From Batillaria attramentaria (Eukaryota > Mollusca > Gastropoda > Batillariidae): a DNA stretch of 64,000 nucleotides. The notes beneath the pieces were generated by a model. That model saw nothing but the letters and a program-made list of their open reading frames with translations, was not told the origin of the DNA and did not search any database. Shown here piece by piece: positions 11,602 to 43,921 of the stretch. Location: contig JACVVK020000094.1 of assembly GCA_018292915.2 (NCBI GenBank), forward strand, positions 1,142,501 to 1,206,500, in the 5' to 3' direction. Numbering within the stretch: position 1 is the stretch's first letter; each line of letters starts with the position of its first letter. The translations under genes were made by a program, and so were the position numbers.

Positions 11602-12169
11602 GTCCTCCCCGAAACTGACAATGCATTACAAAAGAACGACTCTGACGACAGCCGCATGGTCGAAACAACATACTGGGCTGGTGACCATCTTGTTATGTAC
11701 TCCAGTCAAACCGTGAGTGCCGCGCGGCACACAAAACAAACCGTGATACGAGTTGAAATAGTCAAGATAAAAAAAACCAACTGTAACATGTACAATGACA
11801 GACGGAAAAAAAAACACGACGTGGACACAAACCCACGATAGATTTATCAAACAAACCAAAACAAACACTGAGACGAGTGAAAAGGACTTGAAATACTTCA
11901 ATGCTTTACGACCTTGACAGAAATTTTAATTTCAACTCTGATGAACACGCAACTCACCTGTTTCTTATATCACACTATAAATGGCCCTCGCATCTTGAAC
12001 GCTATGAAGCTGCCGGTAAACACGTGTCAAATTTCGTGACTATACTGTTCACTCCAGGTTTGTGTGGTCTCGATACTACTCGCTATTACTACTACTCGAT
12101 ACTACTCGATGACGCCCTTCATGACGTCAGCATGGGTAATGACGTCATAGGTCCGATCCAGTAGTGACG
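11086..12169. promoter_or_regulatory. short spacer between the two GABA-T genes
   Basis: Only 1084 bp separate the stop of copy 2 from the start codon of copy 1, so this must hold the 3' UTR of copy 2 and the promoter and 5' UTR of copy 1 if the latter has its own. It contains a G-run and a (CG)n/(TG)n compound microsatellite at 11399-11600. No clear TATA box was recognised. Promoter function is inference. Confidence 0.45.
11397..11600. repeat. G-run, (CG)n and (TG)n compound
   Basis: G-run 11399-11414, CG tract near 11461-11484, then TG tracts; alternating purine-pyrimidine throughout, hence Z-DNA prone, in the spacer between the GABA-T genes. Confidence 0.95.
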
Positions 12170-27901
<15,732 letters not shown>

Positions 27902-27922
27902 ATCTTTCAGCCTGTGGTACAT

Positions 27923-29918
27923 GGCATAAGGTCACTATAGACAGTGCATTCATTTTGAGGTTGGACTGGCCAAAAATTCCTGTGATTTTTTTTTAAACGG
28001 GGTCATCTGAAAATTATGGAATTGCTAACCTAACTAATTTTATTAATTTTAACGGGGTTTTTTAGCAGGTCATTCTGGGCATTCGTGGAAATGCCTGTTT
28101 TCATCCCTTTTTATTGTTATGTTTTTAAAAACTTTTTTCCCCCCGAAAACCAGACAGATCCTCATTCAAGAAGGGATCTTTTCGTAAAATCACATTTTTG
28201 CGTCGTTCGTGGATGGGAAGTTTTCTCTTTCTGTACTTCGCAGATATTACACAATACACTTACTGCAAGCAGGTCATTTTTGACGTAAATGGTTTGACTT
28301 GAGGCACCAGGAGGGAGGATGTTTTGTTTGTTTGTTTGTTGGTGGTGGAGATCGTGGTGTTTTGTTTTGTTTTGTTTTAGTTTGCTCTTGTTTTGTTTTC
28401 CGTCTTTCTTTCTTTTCTTTTTTTTTTCTTTCTTTTTTTTTGGTATGTAGTGGAAAAGGACGTTAAACCCCCAAACACCCACCCACCGCCTTCTTTCTTT
28501 CTTTTTTTTTTGGGGGGGGGGGGTGAGGCGGGTGGTGGTGATGGTCTCTTTTCTTTTTCGGATTTAGAACGGCGATCAGCTCTTTCAAATGAATGCCCAT
28601 AGCTTTAAAAAAAAAAAAAATAATAATAATAAAAAGTTCAGAAACTTCTCGTCAGTCATTGCCCTACAGTATATTCACAGACAAATTCATCTCCCAGAAC
28701 CAGTAAATAAATATTTAGGCTTCGTGGTGTGTGTCGAACCAGACGGTGTGTAACAGATGGAGATGTCTGTTTCACCGAGGAAAAGCTATCTATGATGCGG
28801 CCCACCAAACAGAACGTCATAAAGTCGGCACTATATGCACCCTGTGTATTTACATATATTGACAAATGACATTACTGTCCTGCCGTCACACAAAAAGCTC
28901 CGGTCTAGGACCGTGAAACGCGGCACGCATGACTGCTGACTATCGTTTGTGCTCTCAGACCGACCGTCTTGTTGCCCGTACAGTTTTGACCAATGTCCAG
29001 CTGCACTGACACACTATCCCCGCTTTATGAAATAAGAATCACTTATTATCCTCACCTGGTGCCCATACCAGGAAGCGTCATCTGTGTCCACTGTCACATA
29101 CGCTGTCTGTTTTACATGCGCGCTCGTACGGACTGTCTACTTTTGCTCAGCCATCATAGCTTCAATGAAAATGACGTCAATTTTGAAAAAAAATGATGAA
29201 TTGCGTCACAATTGGGTTCGGCAAGATTAGGATTGGCTTTCACGCCGAAACTGACAATCACGCTTTTTCTTCCACCCAGCAGTACGTTTAGTTTGTTTTG
29301 TTTTGTTTTGTTTTGTTTTCAGTGTTTTGTCCTCAGCCTAAGTTCTCGACAGTCGGTGTTACCACAAGAAAAAAGGTTGTGAAAGCGTACTAGCGTCAGC
29401 AACTTGGCTTGCCTCTTTGACACAAACTCACAAGTTCAACACCACAACCCAAAAACATGATCAGATTTGCTGACCTTCCTGCGTTAACAGCAGCAACAGC
29501 AGTAACAACTATGGGCCGTATCAGCCGCGCGATTACAGAGTTTTGTCCCTTCCTTGGCGAGGCCATTCTTGCCTCAGCGATGTAGTAGTCTTTACGCCTG
29601 CCTGCCCAGGCAGACAACCATCTACCTACATCCGATGAAATGCCGGTTAAAGCAGGCATAAATTCCACGTGCGATGATTGATGACTGCCTGTAATTTGTT
29701 ATTAAACCAGTGGTTAACCGCCGTAAAAATCGTCGTACCAGTCATACGTTTCTTTCTCACAGCTTGACTGATGAACATTTTTGTTGCAACGGCTGAATGA
29801 AAACTGACAAATCGTGCATGTCGAATCACCTCCCGTTTATGGCTGTCAAATAAAGTTCGTTCGTTCGTTGGTTCACACGCACGCAGGCACACACGCAAGC
29901 ACGCACGCACGCACGCAG

Positions 29919-29961
<43 letters not shown>

Positions 29962-31041
29962 CGCACCAAACTCTGAAGCAAGGACACTGCTTCCGAAAGG
30001 TGAAATGACTATATTGGTCGGCATCGTAGAGATGTACATAAATAAATTAATAATAATTATGAATGTAAACTGGGCGTGGAGTCTGAGGTATGCATAAAAC
30101 TCTACGCCGTGAAAACTGCTAATAATCAATGCATAAGGTTGTAGAGTAGATACCTGAATCAGTGAACAGTTAGTGACTCAAGTGACAACAAACAACCGGC
30201 AGACACCACGACTTGAAAGTTAAAAACAAATTTCTAACCCCGAGCTCAACAGCCCGAGCGATACGCTGCTGAACAGTTTGGCGACGTGATTACATTGCAC
30301 ATTAAACAGACGTAACACTAAAACTAAAGATATATGTAAGATGTTGAACTCTTCAGTTAACATTTCTTATTGCTGGCCTGTTGTCTCAAAGTCAGGGGAA
30401 GCGTCTCTGCACTGCGTGCAGGGAAATTCAAAATCTGAACACACACTGATTTTCTTCGTGTATGTGGGGTCGTTACAATGCAGGTGGAAATAAGAGGGCG
30501 CCAATAGATGATTGCACACTGCGGTAATCACTGACTCACTCGGATGTCACGGTCGCACGACTATGTGATTGACAAATGCATAGATATCCAAATGCAAATA
30601 AGTCATGCTGCGTACATGCATCGACAATAAGTACCATGACCAAGCCGAGTAATTTAAAAAAAATTAAGATTAAAAACAAAAACGAGATGTTTACAGTAAA
30701 ACAATTTCGTTTATAACAGAGTGATCCTAACTGTAATGAAAATACTGTGGGTCGGTTCTGACTGTTCCCAGTAACCCTTGCAAGAAAACAACGACACGAG
30801 CTGATGATAAAATTCAACAGAATTGGTCACAGTCCTGAGTTCAAGACCTCAAGGCTATCAATAACATATCCATGATTGAAAGGATCAGAAGTCAGAGTCA
30901 GAAACAATACAACGCCGTGGTGAAAAACGAGAGATCACGTCATCAGCCATACCGCAAGTACAATATGAGTGTACAACATGGGACGATGGACAGTTAATGA
31001 GATTTATGACGGGAAATGGCAGGCGAGCGACGTGTGGTCGA
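27923..31041. other. intergenic region between ABAT copy 2 and the tryparedoxin-like gene
   Basis: No host exon recognised. It should hold the copy 2 promoter (right of 27922) and the 3' UTR of the next gene (left of 31042). Seen here: a SINE tail fragment at about 28443-28490, T-rich simple sequence at 28318-28520, a (TTTTG)n tract near 29291-29320, and ACGC/AC repeats at 29878-29960. The 90-codon minus-strand frame at 29396-29668 resembles no family I know. Confidence 0.5.
28443..28490 (+). mobile_element. SINE family A tail fragment
   Basis: Only TAGTGGAAAAGGACGTTAAA and CCCCCAAACACCCACCCACC remain, after a T/C-rich stretch. Confidence 0.75.
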
Positions 31042-35641
<4,600 letters not shown>

Positions 35642-36420
35642 CTTTCCTTTTCTGCGTGTGTGTGTGTGGGTTTGCCGACTGCAAGTGAACCTACTTGTGT
35701 AGCAGACGACGATTTATACGCGGGCCGGTCGGAGCGTGATGTGGCTTTTCTGTGAAGGTCAAGGCTAACCTAGTCACTGCGGCGGCGCTCTCCACGTTGC
35801 CAACTGTGACGTATGTACTATGTATGAGCTGAGAAGAAGCTGCTATTCTCAGTACAGATTCATCAGCCGCATTACCAGTAAAATTAATATGAGGGCAGTG
35901 CGTGAGTGATGAACTGGCGACATCAATACATCATTACATGTAATAACAACTTCGTTACATGCCTGGCAGGTCATAATCGATTTCAGTTCATTTCAGTTTT
36001 GTTTGTAGTCGGGTAGCACCGAGCCGGGTCCGCGGACACACGGTCAGTCACTGATAACTGATTTCAGTTGTAGGTGGTCACGGTCAGTGATCACCGCTGG
36101 AACTTCACAGGGGCACGGTGACAAGATGTATGTCAACATACTGAATGAATTGTTTATCAGTGTTTATGTTTGTGAGAGCCTGGATCAAAGAGATTTCTCA
36201 GCATTGGGATTAATAAAGTTATCAGTCTTTATCATTACTGAAATAAAGCCGCAGCCGCGACTGAAGTTGCTTGGAAGAGTAGACGCGACGCAGAGGCAGT
36301 GAAGCGGAACCGCTGTGACACCGACCTTGATTGACTCAGTCTACACTGAAACACACGACACGGTTGACATACTGATCGATACTAACTCATTTGAGACGGT
36401 GTGCCGTACCTGCGTGCCCA

Positions 36421-36526
36421 GTGTGTGTGTGTGTGTGGGGGGGGGGGGTGTATGTGCGTGCCGGTGAGTGTGTGAAACTGAAAAACAAACAAAAAAACAC
36501 ACAAAAAACGAATATGTCACGGCGCG

Positions 36527-36573
<47 letters not shown>

Positions 36574-36575
36574 AT
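36421..36575. repeat. GT, G-run, CG and CA compound
   Basis: GT then G-run, CGCGCG at 36522-36534, then CA to about 36570, upstream of the tryparedoxin-like gene. Confidence 0.9.
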
Positions 36576-37266
36576 ACACACTGACACACACGATGGTTTG
36601 TCAGTAAATATAATTGTGGTCAGTCGAGTCATTTTCAGCGGCCCATTCAGTCGGTCTGGCGGCTGACTGAGTTGGACCGCTGAACGGGGTGTCCGGCGTC
36701 ACTGAGTGTCAATGGCTTGGGACGGCCGTCCGCCTAGTCCGATTCATCTGCTCAAAGACCTGCTAGCCGAGTCTACAGAATTTGTAGATACTAGTACGAA
36801 CTACCCTCCTGACTGCAGGATCAAGTTCAGTGAAGGTCTGTCTGTGCCGTGCGTTTGTTTAACTTGATTCACTGCGCTACCGGGATTAATTAGGGACCGC
36901 TGCAATTCTTATTCTGCAGCCGGGCAAAGCTGAGACTTGAAGGAACTTGAAGTAAAGCCGCGGCTTGGACTGAAATAATGGCTTATACATGTACTGATCA
37001 GTGGCCACATAGGTGTCCCTGAAGATCAGTAGAAGTGAAACGGCAGGCGCGGCACTGGCCGTGTCCCTTGGCCCATACCCGGCCGCGGCGTCAAAGAAAC
37101 AAGTTTGCTATAGTATCGACCTCCCGGCTGCCGCCGCGGGACAGTAAGTGGTCAACTGGCATGTCTAACTGGCACACTATTTCAAGCCAAAGGAATTATG
37201 TAATCCCGTCGGTGCGGCATTGCAGAGAAGCACTTTATGCTTGTGTCCGAATGTCAATCAGTCGCC

Positions 37267-37723
37267 TGGGCCCGCATGTAAAAGTCGTGGTTAGGGATTT
37301 TAGCTCCGGGTTACTCAAAGTAAACTAGCTCTAGAGTTAACGGGTTTTTTTTTTCAGGAAGCGGAGCCCATTCCAGCAAGGTGCTTGTACCGTTGTAGAA
37401 GGAATTTTGTCTTTCTTTCTTCCCTTCCTTTTTTATTTAATTTTGTTTTGGGGTCTCTTTCGTCCTAGTCGGGGGAGGGGGGGGGCGGGGTGGTCGAATG
37501 GTAGAGCGTTGAACTTCTAATGCTCGGGTCGTGAGTTCGATCCCGGTTGGGGCCAAATATTTGAAATATTTGTACTAGCTTTTTCATCGTTGCCCCGTCT
37601 TTGATATCACCCTATGTGGTGGAAAAGGACGTTAAACCCCCAAACACCACCCCCCCCCCTCCTAGTCTGGGTTAGGCCCGTAGCCGTGGGTTAAATTAAC
37701 CTCAAATTCTACATACGGACCCA
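37267..37723 (-). mobile_element. MITE family M1, copy 2, carrying a nested SINE
   Basis: Reverse-orientation partner of 92-395: GGGTTAAATTAACCTCA and CTAGTCTGGGTTAGGCCCG match it closely. Interrupted at 37471-37659 by a SINE with the 8-bp duplication TCCTAGTC on each side. Confidence 0.8.
37471..37659 (+). mobile_element. tRNA-headed SINE family A, nested in MITE M1
   Basis: A-box TGGTCGAATGG, B-box GAGTTCGATCC, middle TTTGATATCACCCTATG, tail GTTAAACCCCCAAACACC. Target duplication TCCTAGTC at 37463-37470 and 37660-37667. G-run at the 5' end and C-run at the 3' end are additions. Confidence 0.92.
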
Positions 37724-38590
37724 GATTGTCGGCAGCACCAATGACTTTAAAATCAGTAGTACCATAAATGGATGTAGACTGACTGTCATGACTAAGGTAC
37801 TATTTCGCACCGCAAGCCGGAATTTTGCAATTCCGTCCATTGCAGTACATGTGGCAATACGGCTGACCTGGCGGCCTTGACTATAGCCATCGACTAAAAA
37901 TAACACACTAGTCAGTAGTACTCAGTACCCGTCGGGTAGTATGAACTTGCGGCTGCGCCATTCACCGACGCGTGACTGACTGGAAGGTGTTTGGAGCTGC
38001 GGAAATATATTAAGTACAAATGGGTGGATCTAGACTCAGTAATTTTGGAAACTGACTGGGGTGTCCTTGTAACTGATCCCAAAGCTGGACCGATCAGTCC
38101 GTCTGTGGATTAGTCACAGTTCGTACGAACAAGTCATATCAACACAATAACTTTATTTGGATACTGGCTGACAACTCAGACCCTACTGTGTGCTATGATT
38201 AGCGGCCGGGTTGGCCCGGGCCCGGTGCTTCAGCTGCCCAGTGCCCATCAGCCTGGAATCCTTGGTGTACTACAACTGACGTAATTGTGACAAACACATC
38301 TCCAATACGCCAAAGAGCCATGCTGCAGAGTCGTGGTTGTCCGATATAGGCATGTACTATATATGTACTCAAGAGTCCACGGGGATGCTTATGAATTATA
38401 CGTGTTTCAACTCGCATACCGACGTAGCGGTATCAAAGATCTACGGTCTTTGGCGGTATCCACTGCTCGAATTCGACTGAGCTGTGCCCGGAAGGGTATG
38501 CGCAAAAACTGGTTTATCACTGGCGGCGCGTGCAGCATTCGAGTGTTTTCAAGTAGTGTCGTAAAACTGTCAGCTCGTGCATTGAAGTTT

Positions 38591-38997
38591 CAGGGGCGCC
38601 GGAAGATGTTGGGGGGAGGGGGGGGGGGCAGAATCTCAGAGGGGGGTACCGCCAGAGCCAGTGAAAGGAAGGACGTTGCCCGGAGAAAGTGAAAAGCGGG
38701 GGGGGGGGGGGGGGGGAGTGATTATCAGACGCCTTTCTGCGAAGTCGTTTTGATATTTCATGCAAGGGCTAAACTGAGTTCTCTGTTGGGTGGGATGAGG
38801 GAGAGAGCAGGAAGAGGGGGAGGGGGGGGGAAGGGAGGGGGGCAAGACCATGGCTTTGCCCCCCCTCTGGCCATAGTCACCTGATTTTCCAGGGGGGGGG
38901 GGGGGCAAAAAGATACTCTTGCCCCCCCTGCTTGGGGACAGGGGGGGCAGCTGCCCCCCCCCTGCCCCCCCCCCCCCCCCCGGTTCCGGCGCCCCTG
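38591..38997. mobile_element. MITE with perfect 14-bp inverted ends and G/C homopolymers
   Basis: CAGGGGCGCCGGAA (38591-38604) and its exact reverse complement (38984-38997), with AGTTT at 38586-38590 and 38998-39002. Interior is long G and C runs. The gypsy element sits only about 30 bp away. Confidence 0.75.
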
Positions 38998-39028
38998 AGT
39001 TTGTATGTCGACCGCTGCCGGGGGTGTC

Positions 39029-39226
39029 TGTGTCGGTATCGTAATACCAAACTAAGAAGTAGAGTTTGTACGAAACTATTACGGCAATAAAGCGGTAGCT
39101 CCGTGTGTTCGCGCATGCGCGAGATCGCAGGAGAGTGGCCATGTTGAAATCCCCACGTTGAGTCATAGAGTCTTCTTGGTGCGAGTGTTGTTTTAGAAAC
39201 ATTGCTAGCAGCATTGTATTCTTACA
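39029..39226 (+). repeat. 5' LTR of the gypsy element
   Basis: 198 bp, begins TGTGTCGG and ends CTTACA. Contains AATAAA around 39087, a likely poly(A) signal, and a GCGCATGCGC palindrome. Confidence 0.95.
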
Positions 39227-39248
39227 TGGTGTCAGAAGTGAAGCAGGT

Positions 39249-42200
39249 ATGGCAAAGTTTGCTCCACCGCCGAATTTTGACTTCTCGCGGCCTTCAGAGT
39301 GGCCGGAATGGAAGATGCGTTTTTCGCGCTTCAGACTCGCGACCAAACTTCACAAAGAAGAGGGTGCCGTCCAAGTCAGCAGTCTTCTTTACGCTATGGG
39401 GCGGGAAGCTGACAAGATCTTCTCAGCTTTCACATTTGCTGCTGCAGAAGAGGGGCAGACGCCACCTCAGGACGACTATGACAGTGTCATGGCGAAATTT
39501 GACAGCCATTTTATTCCCAAGCGGAATGTCACTCATGAACGTGCACGTTTCTATGCCAGACAACAGAAGACCGGTGAGTCTGTTGAGGAGTTTCACCGTG
39601 CTTTGCTTGATCTTGCCGCCACTTGTTCCTTTGGTGACTTTGAAAATGATGCTGTTCGTGATAGGCTAGTCATTGGGCTTGCTGATACAGAAGTCTCCCA
39701 AAAGCTTCAGTTGGAAAACAACCTGGATCTCAAAACTGCAGTCGACACTGCTCGCCACTATGAGCTCGTGAAACGCCAATTACAGGACCAACGTTCATCA
39801 TCTCAACACGTCGACGCTGTGGGTGCTTCCACTCGTCTCCACAGAGGGAGAGGCAGAGGCCAAGGTTCCCGAGGATCCCACCACCATAACAGTGAAAAGG
39901 GAAGGTCGGAGAACAGTGCAGCCTGTGGCAGATGTGGTCACTCTCACCCACCAGTTTCCTGTCCTGCAAAAGGTAAAAAATGCAGGAAATGTCGGAAAAT
40001 TGGGCACTTCGCGGCAGTTTGTAGAAGTGGACCCCAAAACGTTGGAGAAGTGGAAGATGACTCATACCAAGAGTGTTTTAGTCTTGGTGCAATCGAGACA
40101 ACAGCTTGTCCTCCCTGGATAACGAAAATTACCGTTTGTGGAACTGACATGAACTTTAAAATAGACACAGGCGCTGACGTCTCAGTCATGAGCATGTCAG
40201 ATTTCAAGAAACTGTCCGCTACTCCGGAACTGCGCCCGACTGAAGCAGTCCTAAAAGGGCCAGGAGGCCTGATCGAGACACAAGGGGAATTCACCGTGGC
40301 AGTGAATAGAGGAGACAAATCTTGTCAGTTAAGATGTTTCGTCGTCAACCGAGAGACACAGAGCCTCTTGTGTCGTGACGCGGCAAGCCAGTTAGGCCTG
40401 ATCAAGAGATGTGATGGAGTGGAAGAAGATCCATTGTATGCAGAGCTTGACAGCCACCCAGCGAACTGTAAACCTGTTCATATCACCGTCAGTGAGGATG
40501 CCGTGCCTTACAGTGTTCATACAGCAAGGCGAGTGCCAATACCACTCTTAGAGAAAGTGAAGAAGGAACTCCAGAGGCTCAAGGACGCCCAAATCATTGA
40601 GGAAGTCGAGGAGCCCACCGAGTGGTGTGCACCAATAGTACCAGTGCTAAAGAAAGATGGCTCAGTGAGAATCACGACAGACTATAAACAGTTGAATAAA
40701 GTCGTGAAGCGAGAGAAGTATCTATTGCCGACGTTGGAGGAGATTCTCCACAAACTGAAAGGAGCAAAAGTCTTTTCCAAGCTCGATGCCACAAGCGGTT
40801 TCTTCCAATTGCCATTGGATGAAGAGTCTGCGAAAGTCACAACCTTCATATCGCCCTTTGGCAGATTTCTGTATCGACGCCTCCCTCAGGGAATTACGTC
40901 AGCACCAGAAATATTCCAGAGAACTGTCGAGCAGATCCTGGCAGACCATCCTAACGTACTGTGTTGGTTTGACGATATTTTGGTGTTCAGTGAAAATGAC
41001 GATGATCACGAGGTTCACCTTGGTGAGGTGCACAAGAAGCTCCGTGACGCCAACTTTCGTCTCCGCAAAGAAAAGTGTGAGTACAGAAAGAAAGAAATCA
41101 ACTTCATTGGATTTCGTCTGAGTGCTGAGGGCATCAGCATCGATCCATCGAAAGTGGAAGCCGTGACTGGAATGCCAGACCCTGAAAACATCCATGAGCT
41201 GCGTCGGTTCATCGGAATGGTGAATTTTCTTGGTAGACACATTCCTGACCTGTCTACAGACATGAAACCTCTCACCCAGCTGTTAGAGAAACAGTCAGCT
41301 TGGTACTGGGGACCTGCACAGGAAGAAGCAGTGAGGAAAATCAAGAAGAAGATCACGTCTGCACCAACACTCGTGTTCTACGACCCTACCAAGCCAACGA
41401 TCGTCAGCTCAGATGCCTCAAGCTACGGACTCGGAGGAGTTCTGCTCCAAGAACAGGAAGACGGCACGCTGAAACCCGTGGCATACTGCTCCAGAACCCT
41501 GAATCCAGCTGAACGACGCTATGCTCAAGTTGAAAAGGAGTGTCTGGGAGTGGTGTGGTGCTGCGAGCGGTTTGACAGATACCTGGTTGGCCTCCAATCC
41601 TTCACAGTTGAAACCGACCACAAGCCACTGGTACCTTTGATAAACACGAAAGATTTATCGGAGACCCCGATACGCTGTCAACGCATGCTCATGCGTCTGG
41701 CAAGGTTTAACGCGAAGGCAAAATACACTGCGGGCAAGAACATGTTCGTCGCAGACCACCTCTCACGTAGTCCACTCAGACCGGGGACGGAAAGAGAAGA
41801 GTCAGCTGATGGCATTACAGAGCGTGTTGACGCTGTGACGGCACAGTGGCCAGCATCGGACGCGTACCTGGAGAGACTGCGCACAGAGACTGAAAATGAC
41901 GCCTGTCTTCACACAGTCTGCGAATATACAAGAGACGGTTGGCCAGAATATAGACAGGACGTGAAGCTTGCAGCAAGAAACTTCTTTGCAGTGAGAGGGG
42001 AGCTAAGCTTCTACAACGGTATGCTCGTGAAAGGAGAGCGTCTAGTCATTCCCTCCTCCATGCAAGGTGAGGTACTGGAACGCCTCCATGAGGGGCATCT
42101 TGGAATCGGCAAGTGTCGTGAGAGGGCCAAAGACACTGTCTGGTGGCCGCATGTCAGCCAGGACATCAAAGACTATATTGGCAGATGTCGTTTCTGTCAT

Positions 42201-43220
42201 GAGAAACAACCATCACAGAACAAGGAACCACTCATGACTTCTACTCTACCTGACTACCCCTTCCAGCGAATTTCCGCTGATCTCTGCGAAGTCAACGGTC
42301 AAGAGTTCCTTGTTTCAATGGACTACTATTCCAGATATCTGGAAATCATGCACCTGAGAAAGACTACAAGTCCCTACATAATTGGAAAGTTCAAGAATCT
42401 CTTTGCGCATCATGGTATCCCTCAGACAGTCATCTCTGACAACGCTGGTCAGTTTGACTCAGAAGCTTTCAGACAGTTCGCGCAAGAGTGGAACTTTAAG
42501 CACGTGACGTCCAGCCCAAGATACCCGCAAGCCAATGGCCTTGCAGAAATGGGAGTGAAAAATGCCAAGAATATCCTGCGGCAGGAAGACATTTTCCGTG
42601 CACTCCTGTCCTACAACGCGACTCCTATTCCAGAGCTTGGTGCCAGTCCGGCAGAGTTGGCGTTGGGAAGGAAACTCAGGACAACACTTCCTTGTCTTCC
42701 ATCTGTCTACCAACCACGCACCGTTGACATCAATCAACTCAGAGAGAAAGACAGAGTCTTCAAAGAAAGACAGAAATATTACCATGATCGACGATTTGGA
42801 GCTCAGTCTTTACCGGAGCTACATCCTGGAGATCCTGTGTTCGTCAAGCTTGATGGGCAACAGGGATGGAAACAGCCAGCCGAGGTAGTGGAAAAGGTTG
42901 CACCTAGATCTTACCTGATCGAAACACCTACCGGACCGTTGCGACGCAACCGTCGTCATCTCCGTCTGCGCACCGATTCCGAGCGCCATGCTGATTCCAG
43001 TGTCACGCGAGACATCGACATCGCTATTCCTGACCAGCCGCAAACTGCCAATCATCAGCTGGTGCGGCCTGTTGCTGATTCCCCGGTGCCGCCTGTTGGT
43101 GATCCTTCGGCTCGCGGTCCTCGTCCACCATCATCAACACCGCCAGAACCAGTGTCGCCTGGCATCCGTACTAAGTGTGGCAGGAAAGTTGTTCTGCCTG
43201 CTCGTTATCGAGACGAGTGA
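39249..43220 (+). CDS. gypsy Gag-Pol polyprotein, single uninterrupted frame
   Basis: 1323 codons, start MAKFAPPPNF 22 bp after the 5' LTR, stop TGA 43218-43220. Order: Gag (about 1-220); two zinc knuckles, CGRCGHSHPPVSC near 226 and CRKCRKIGHFAAVC near 245; aspartic protease DTGADVSV near 306; reverse transcriptase with WFDDILVF (catalytic Asp pair 575-576); RNase H with SSDASSYGLGG near 720; integrase with an HHCC zinc domain starting near 947 and DDE residues D1011, D1064, E1100 (35 residues between the last two). Gag and Pol are fused without a frameshift, which fits Mag-like/invertebrate gypsy lineages; the clade is my estimate. All catalytic residues present, so it may be autonomous. 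Confidence 0.97.
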   Translation: MAKFAPPPNFDFSRPSEWPEWKMRFSRFRLATKLHKEEGAVQVSSLLYAMGREADKIFSAFTFAAAEEGQTPPQDDYDSVMAKFDSHFIPKRNVTHERARFYARQQKTGESVEEFHRALLDLAATCSFGDFENDAVRDRLVIGLADTEVSQKLQLENNLDLKTAVDTARHYELVKRQLQDQRSSSQHVDAVGASTRLHRGRGRGQGSRGSHHHNSEKGRSENSAACGRCGHSHPPVSCPAKGKKCRKCRKIGHFAAVCRSGPQNVGEVEDDSYQECFSLGAIETTACPPWITKITVCGTDMNFKIDTGADVSVMSMSDFKKLSATPELRPTEAVLKGPGGLIETQGEFTVAVNRGDKSCQLRCFVVNRETQSLLCRDAASQLGLIKRCDGVEEDPLYAELDSHPANCKPVHITVSEDAVPYSVHTARRVPIPLLEKVKKELQRLKDAQIIEEVEEPTEWCAPIVPVLKKDGSVRITTDYKQLNKVVKREKYLLPTLEEILHKLKGAKVFSKLDATSGFFQLPLDEESAKVTTFISPFGRFLYRRLPQGITSAPEIFQRTVEQILADHPNVLCWFDDILVFSENDDDHEVHLGEVHKKLRDANFRLRKEKCEYRKKEINFIGFRLSAEGISIDPSKVEAVTGMPDPENIHELRRFIGMVNFLGRHIPDLSTDMKPLTQLLEKQSAWYWGPAQEEAVRKIKKKITSAPTLVFYDPTKPTIVSSDASSYGLGGVLLQEQEDGTLKPVAYCSRTLNPAERRYAQVEKECLGVVWCCERFDRYLVGLQSFTVETDHKPLVPLINTKDLSETPIRCQRMLMRLARFNAKAKYTAGKNMFVADHLSRSPLRPGTEREESADGITERVDAVTAQWPASDAYLERLRTETENDACLHTVCEYTRDGWPEYRQDVKLAARNFFAVRGELSFYNGMLVKGERLVIPSSMQGEVLERLHEGHLGIGKCRERAKDTVWWPHVSQDIKDYIGRCRFCHEKQPSQNKEPLMTSTLPDYPFQRISADLCEVNGQEFLVSMDYYSRYLEIMHLRKTTSPYIIGKFKNLFAHHGIPQTVISDNAGQFDSEAFRQFAQEWNFKHVTSSPRYPQANGLAEMGVKNAKNILRQEDIFRALLSYNATPIPELGASPAELALGRKLRTTLPCLPSVYQPRTVDINQLREKDRVFKERQKYYHDRRFGAQSLPELHPGDPVFVKLDGQQGWKQPAEVVEKVAPRSYLIETPTGPLRRNRRHLRLRTDSERHADSSVTRDIDIAIPDQPQTANHQLVRPVADSPVPPVGDPSARGPRPPSSTPPEPVSPGIRTKCGRKVVLPARYRDE

Positions 43221-43723
43221 CTCATGGCCTTTCACCAGTGGGCAACTGTGTAGGTAGTTGTTGCCTCCCTGGTGCAGTTTAATTTCATAACACGCGTTCG
43301 TGTGTTTTCATTTCTAGTCATTCATGTAGAGAGCAGTAGCTCGCTCTTTAGTTGCTTGAAAGCTGTGTATGACCTGTTCCAAATGAGCTGTGGTGTAGTT
43401 ACATTTGCTCATTTGTTAAGTAACCGTGTAGCCTGGTTACATTTATAGGGTTCATCACTATTCGTTCTAGAAGGATTATAAGGAATCTGATCCTGACCTT
43501 TTATTTCATGGAAGACACCTTTCCAGCTACAAGCAATTCTACAAACTGTTTCCAGTGAACCAGTAAAGTGTGACATTTATTGTTTAAGTTGGTTTATAAG
43601 AACTGTTTCGTACCACCATGTTGAAAGTGAGAAGGTGGTGAAAGTGAATTTACATTCATTTAAAGGAATCATGTTTCATTTTTGTTTGTTTAGAATTTTC
43701 ATTATAGATTTAAAAGGGGGAGA

Positions 43724-43921
43724 TGTGTCGGTATCGTAATACCAAACTAAGAAGTAGAGTTTGTACGAAACTATTACGGCAATAAAGCGGTAGCTCCGTG
43801 TGTTCGCGCATGCGCGAGATCGCAGGAGAGTGGCCATGTTGAAATCCCCACGTTGAGTCATAGAGTCTTCTTGGTGCGAGTGTTGTTTTAGAAACATTGC
43901 TAGCAGCATTGTATTCTTACA
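43724..43921 (+). repeat. 3' LTR of the gypsy element
   Basis: Same 198 bp as 39029-39226 with no mismatch noticed on reading through both. Followed at once by the GTGTC target duplication. Confidence 0.95.

Larger units (their letters stand above)
35642..38585. other. intergenic region upstream of the tryparedoxin-like gene
   Basis: No exon recognised. The first few hundred bases probably include the promoter of the minus-strand gene. Contents seen: a CG/CA/GT compound repeat at 36421-36575, a CpG-rich patch around 37040-37145, and a MITE with nested SINE at 37267-37723. The rest shows nothing I can name. Confidence 0.5.

Noticed and set aside
29396..29668. Possible 90-aa gene
   Set aside because: No recognised domain, no flanking exon logic, repeat-rich surroundings; cannot be supported.
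39730..43055. Antisense and off-frame ORFs of 70-125 codons inside the gypsy element
   Set aside because: Shadows of the 1323-codon Gag-Pol frame.
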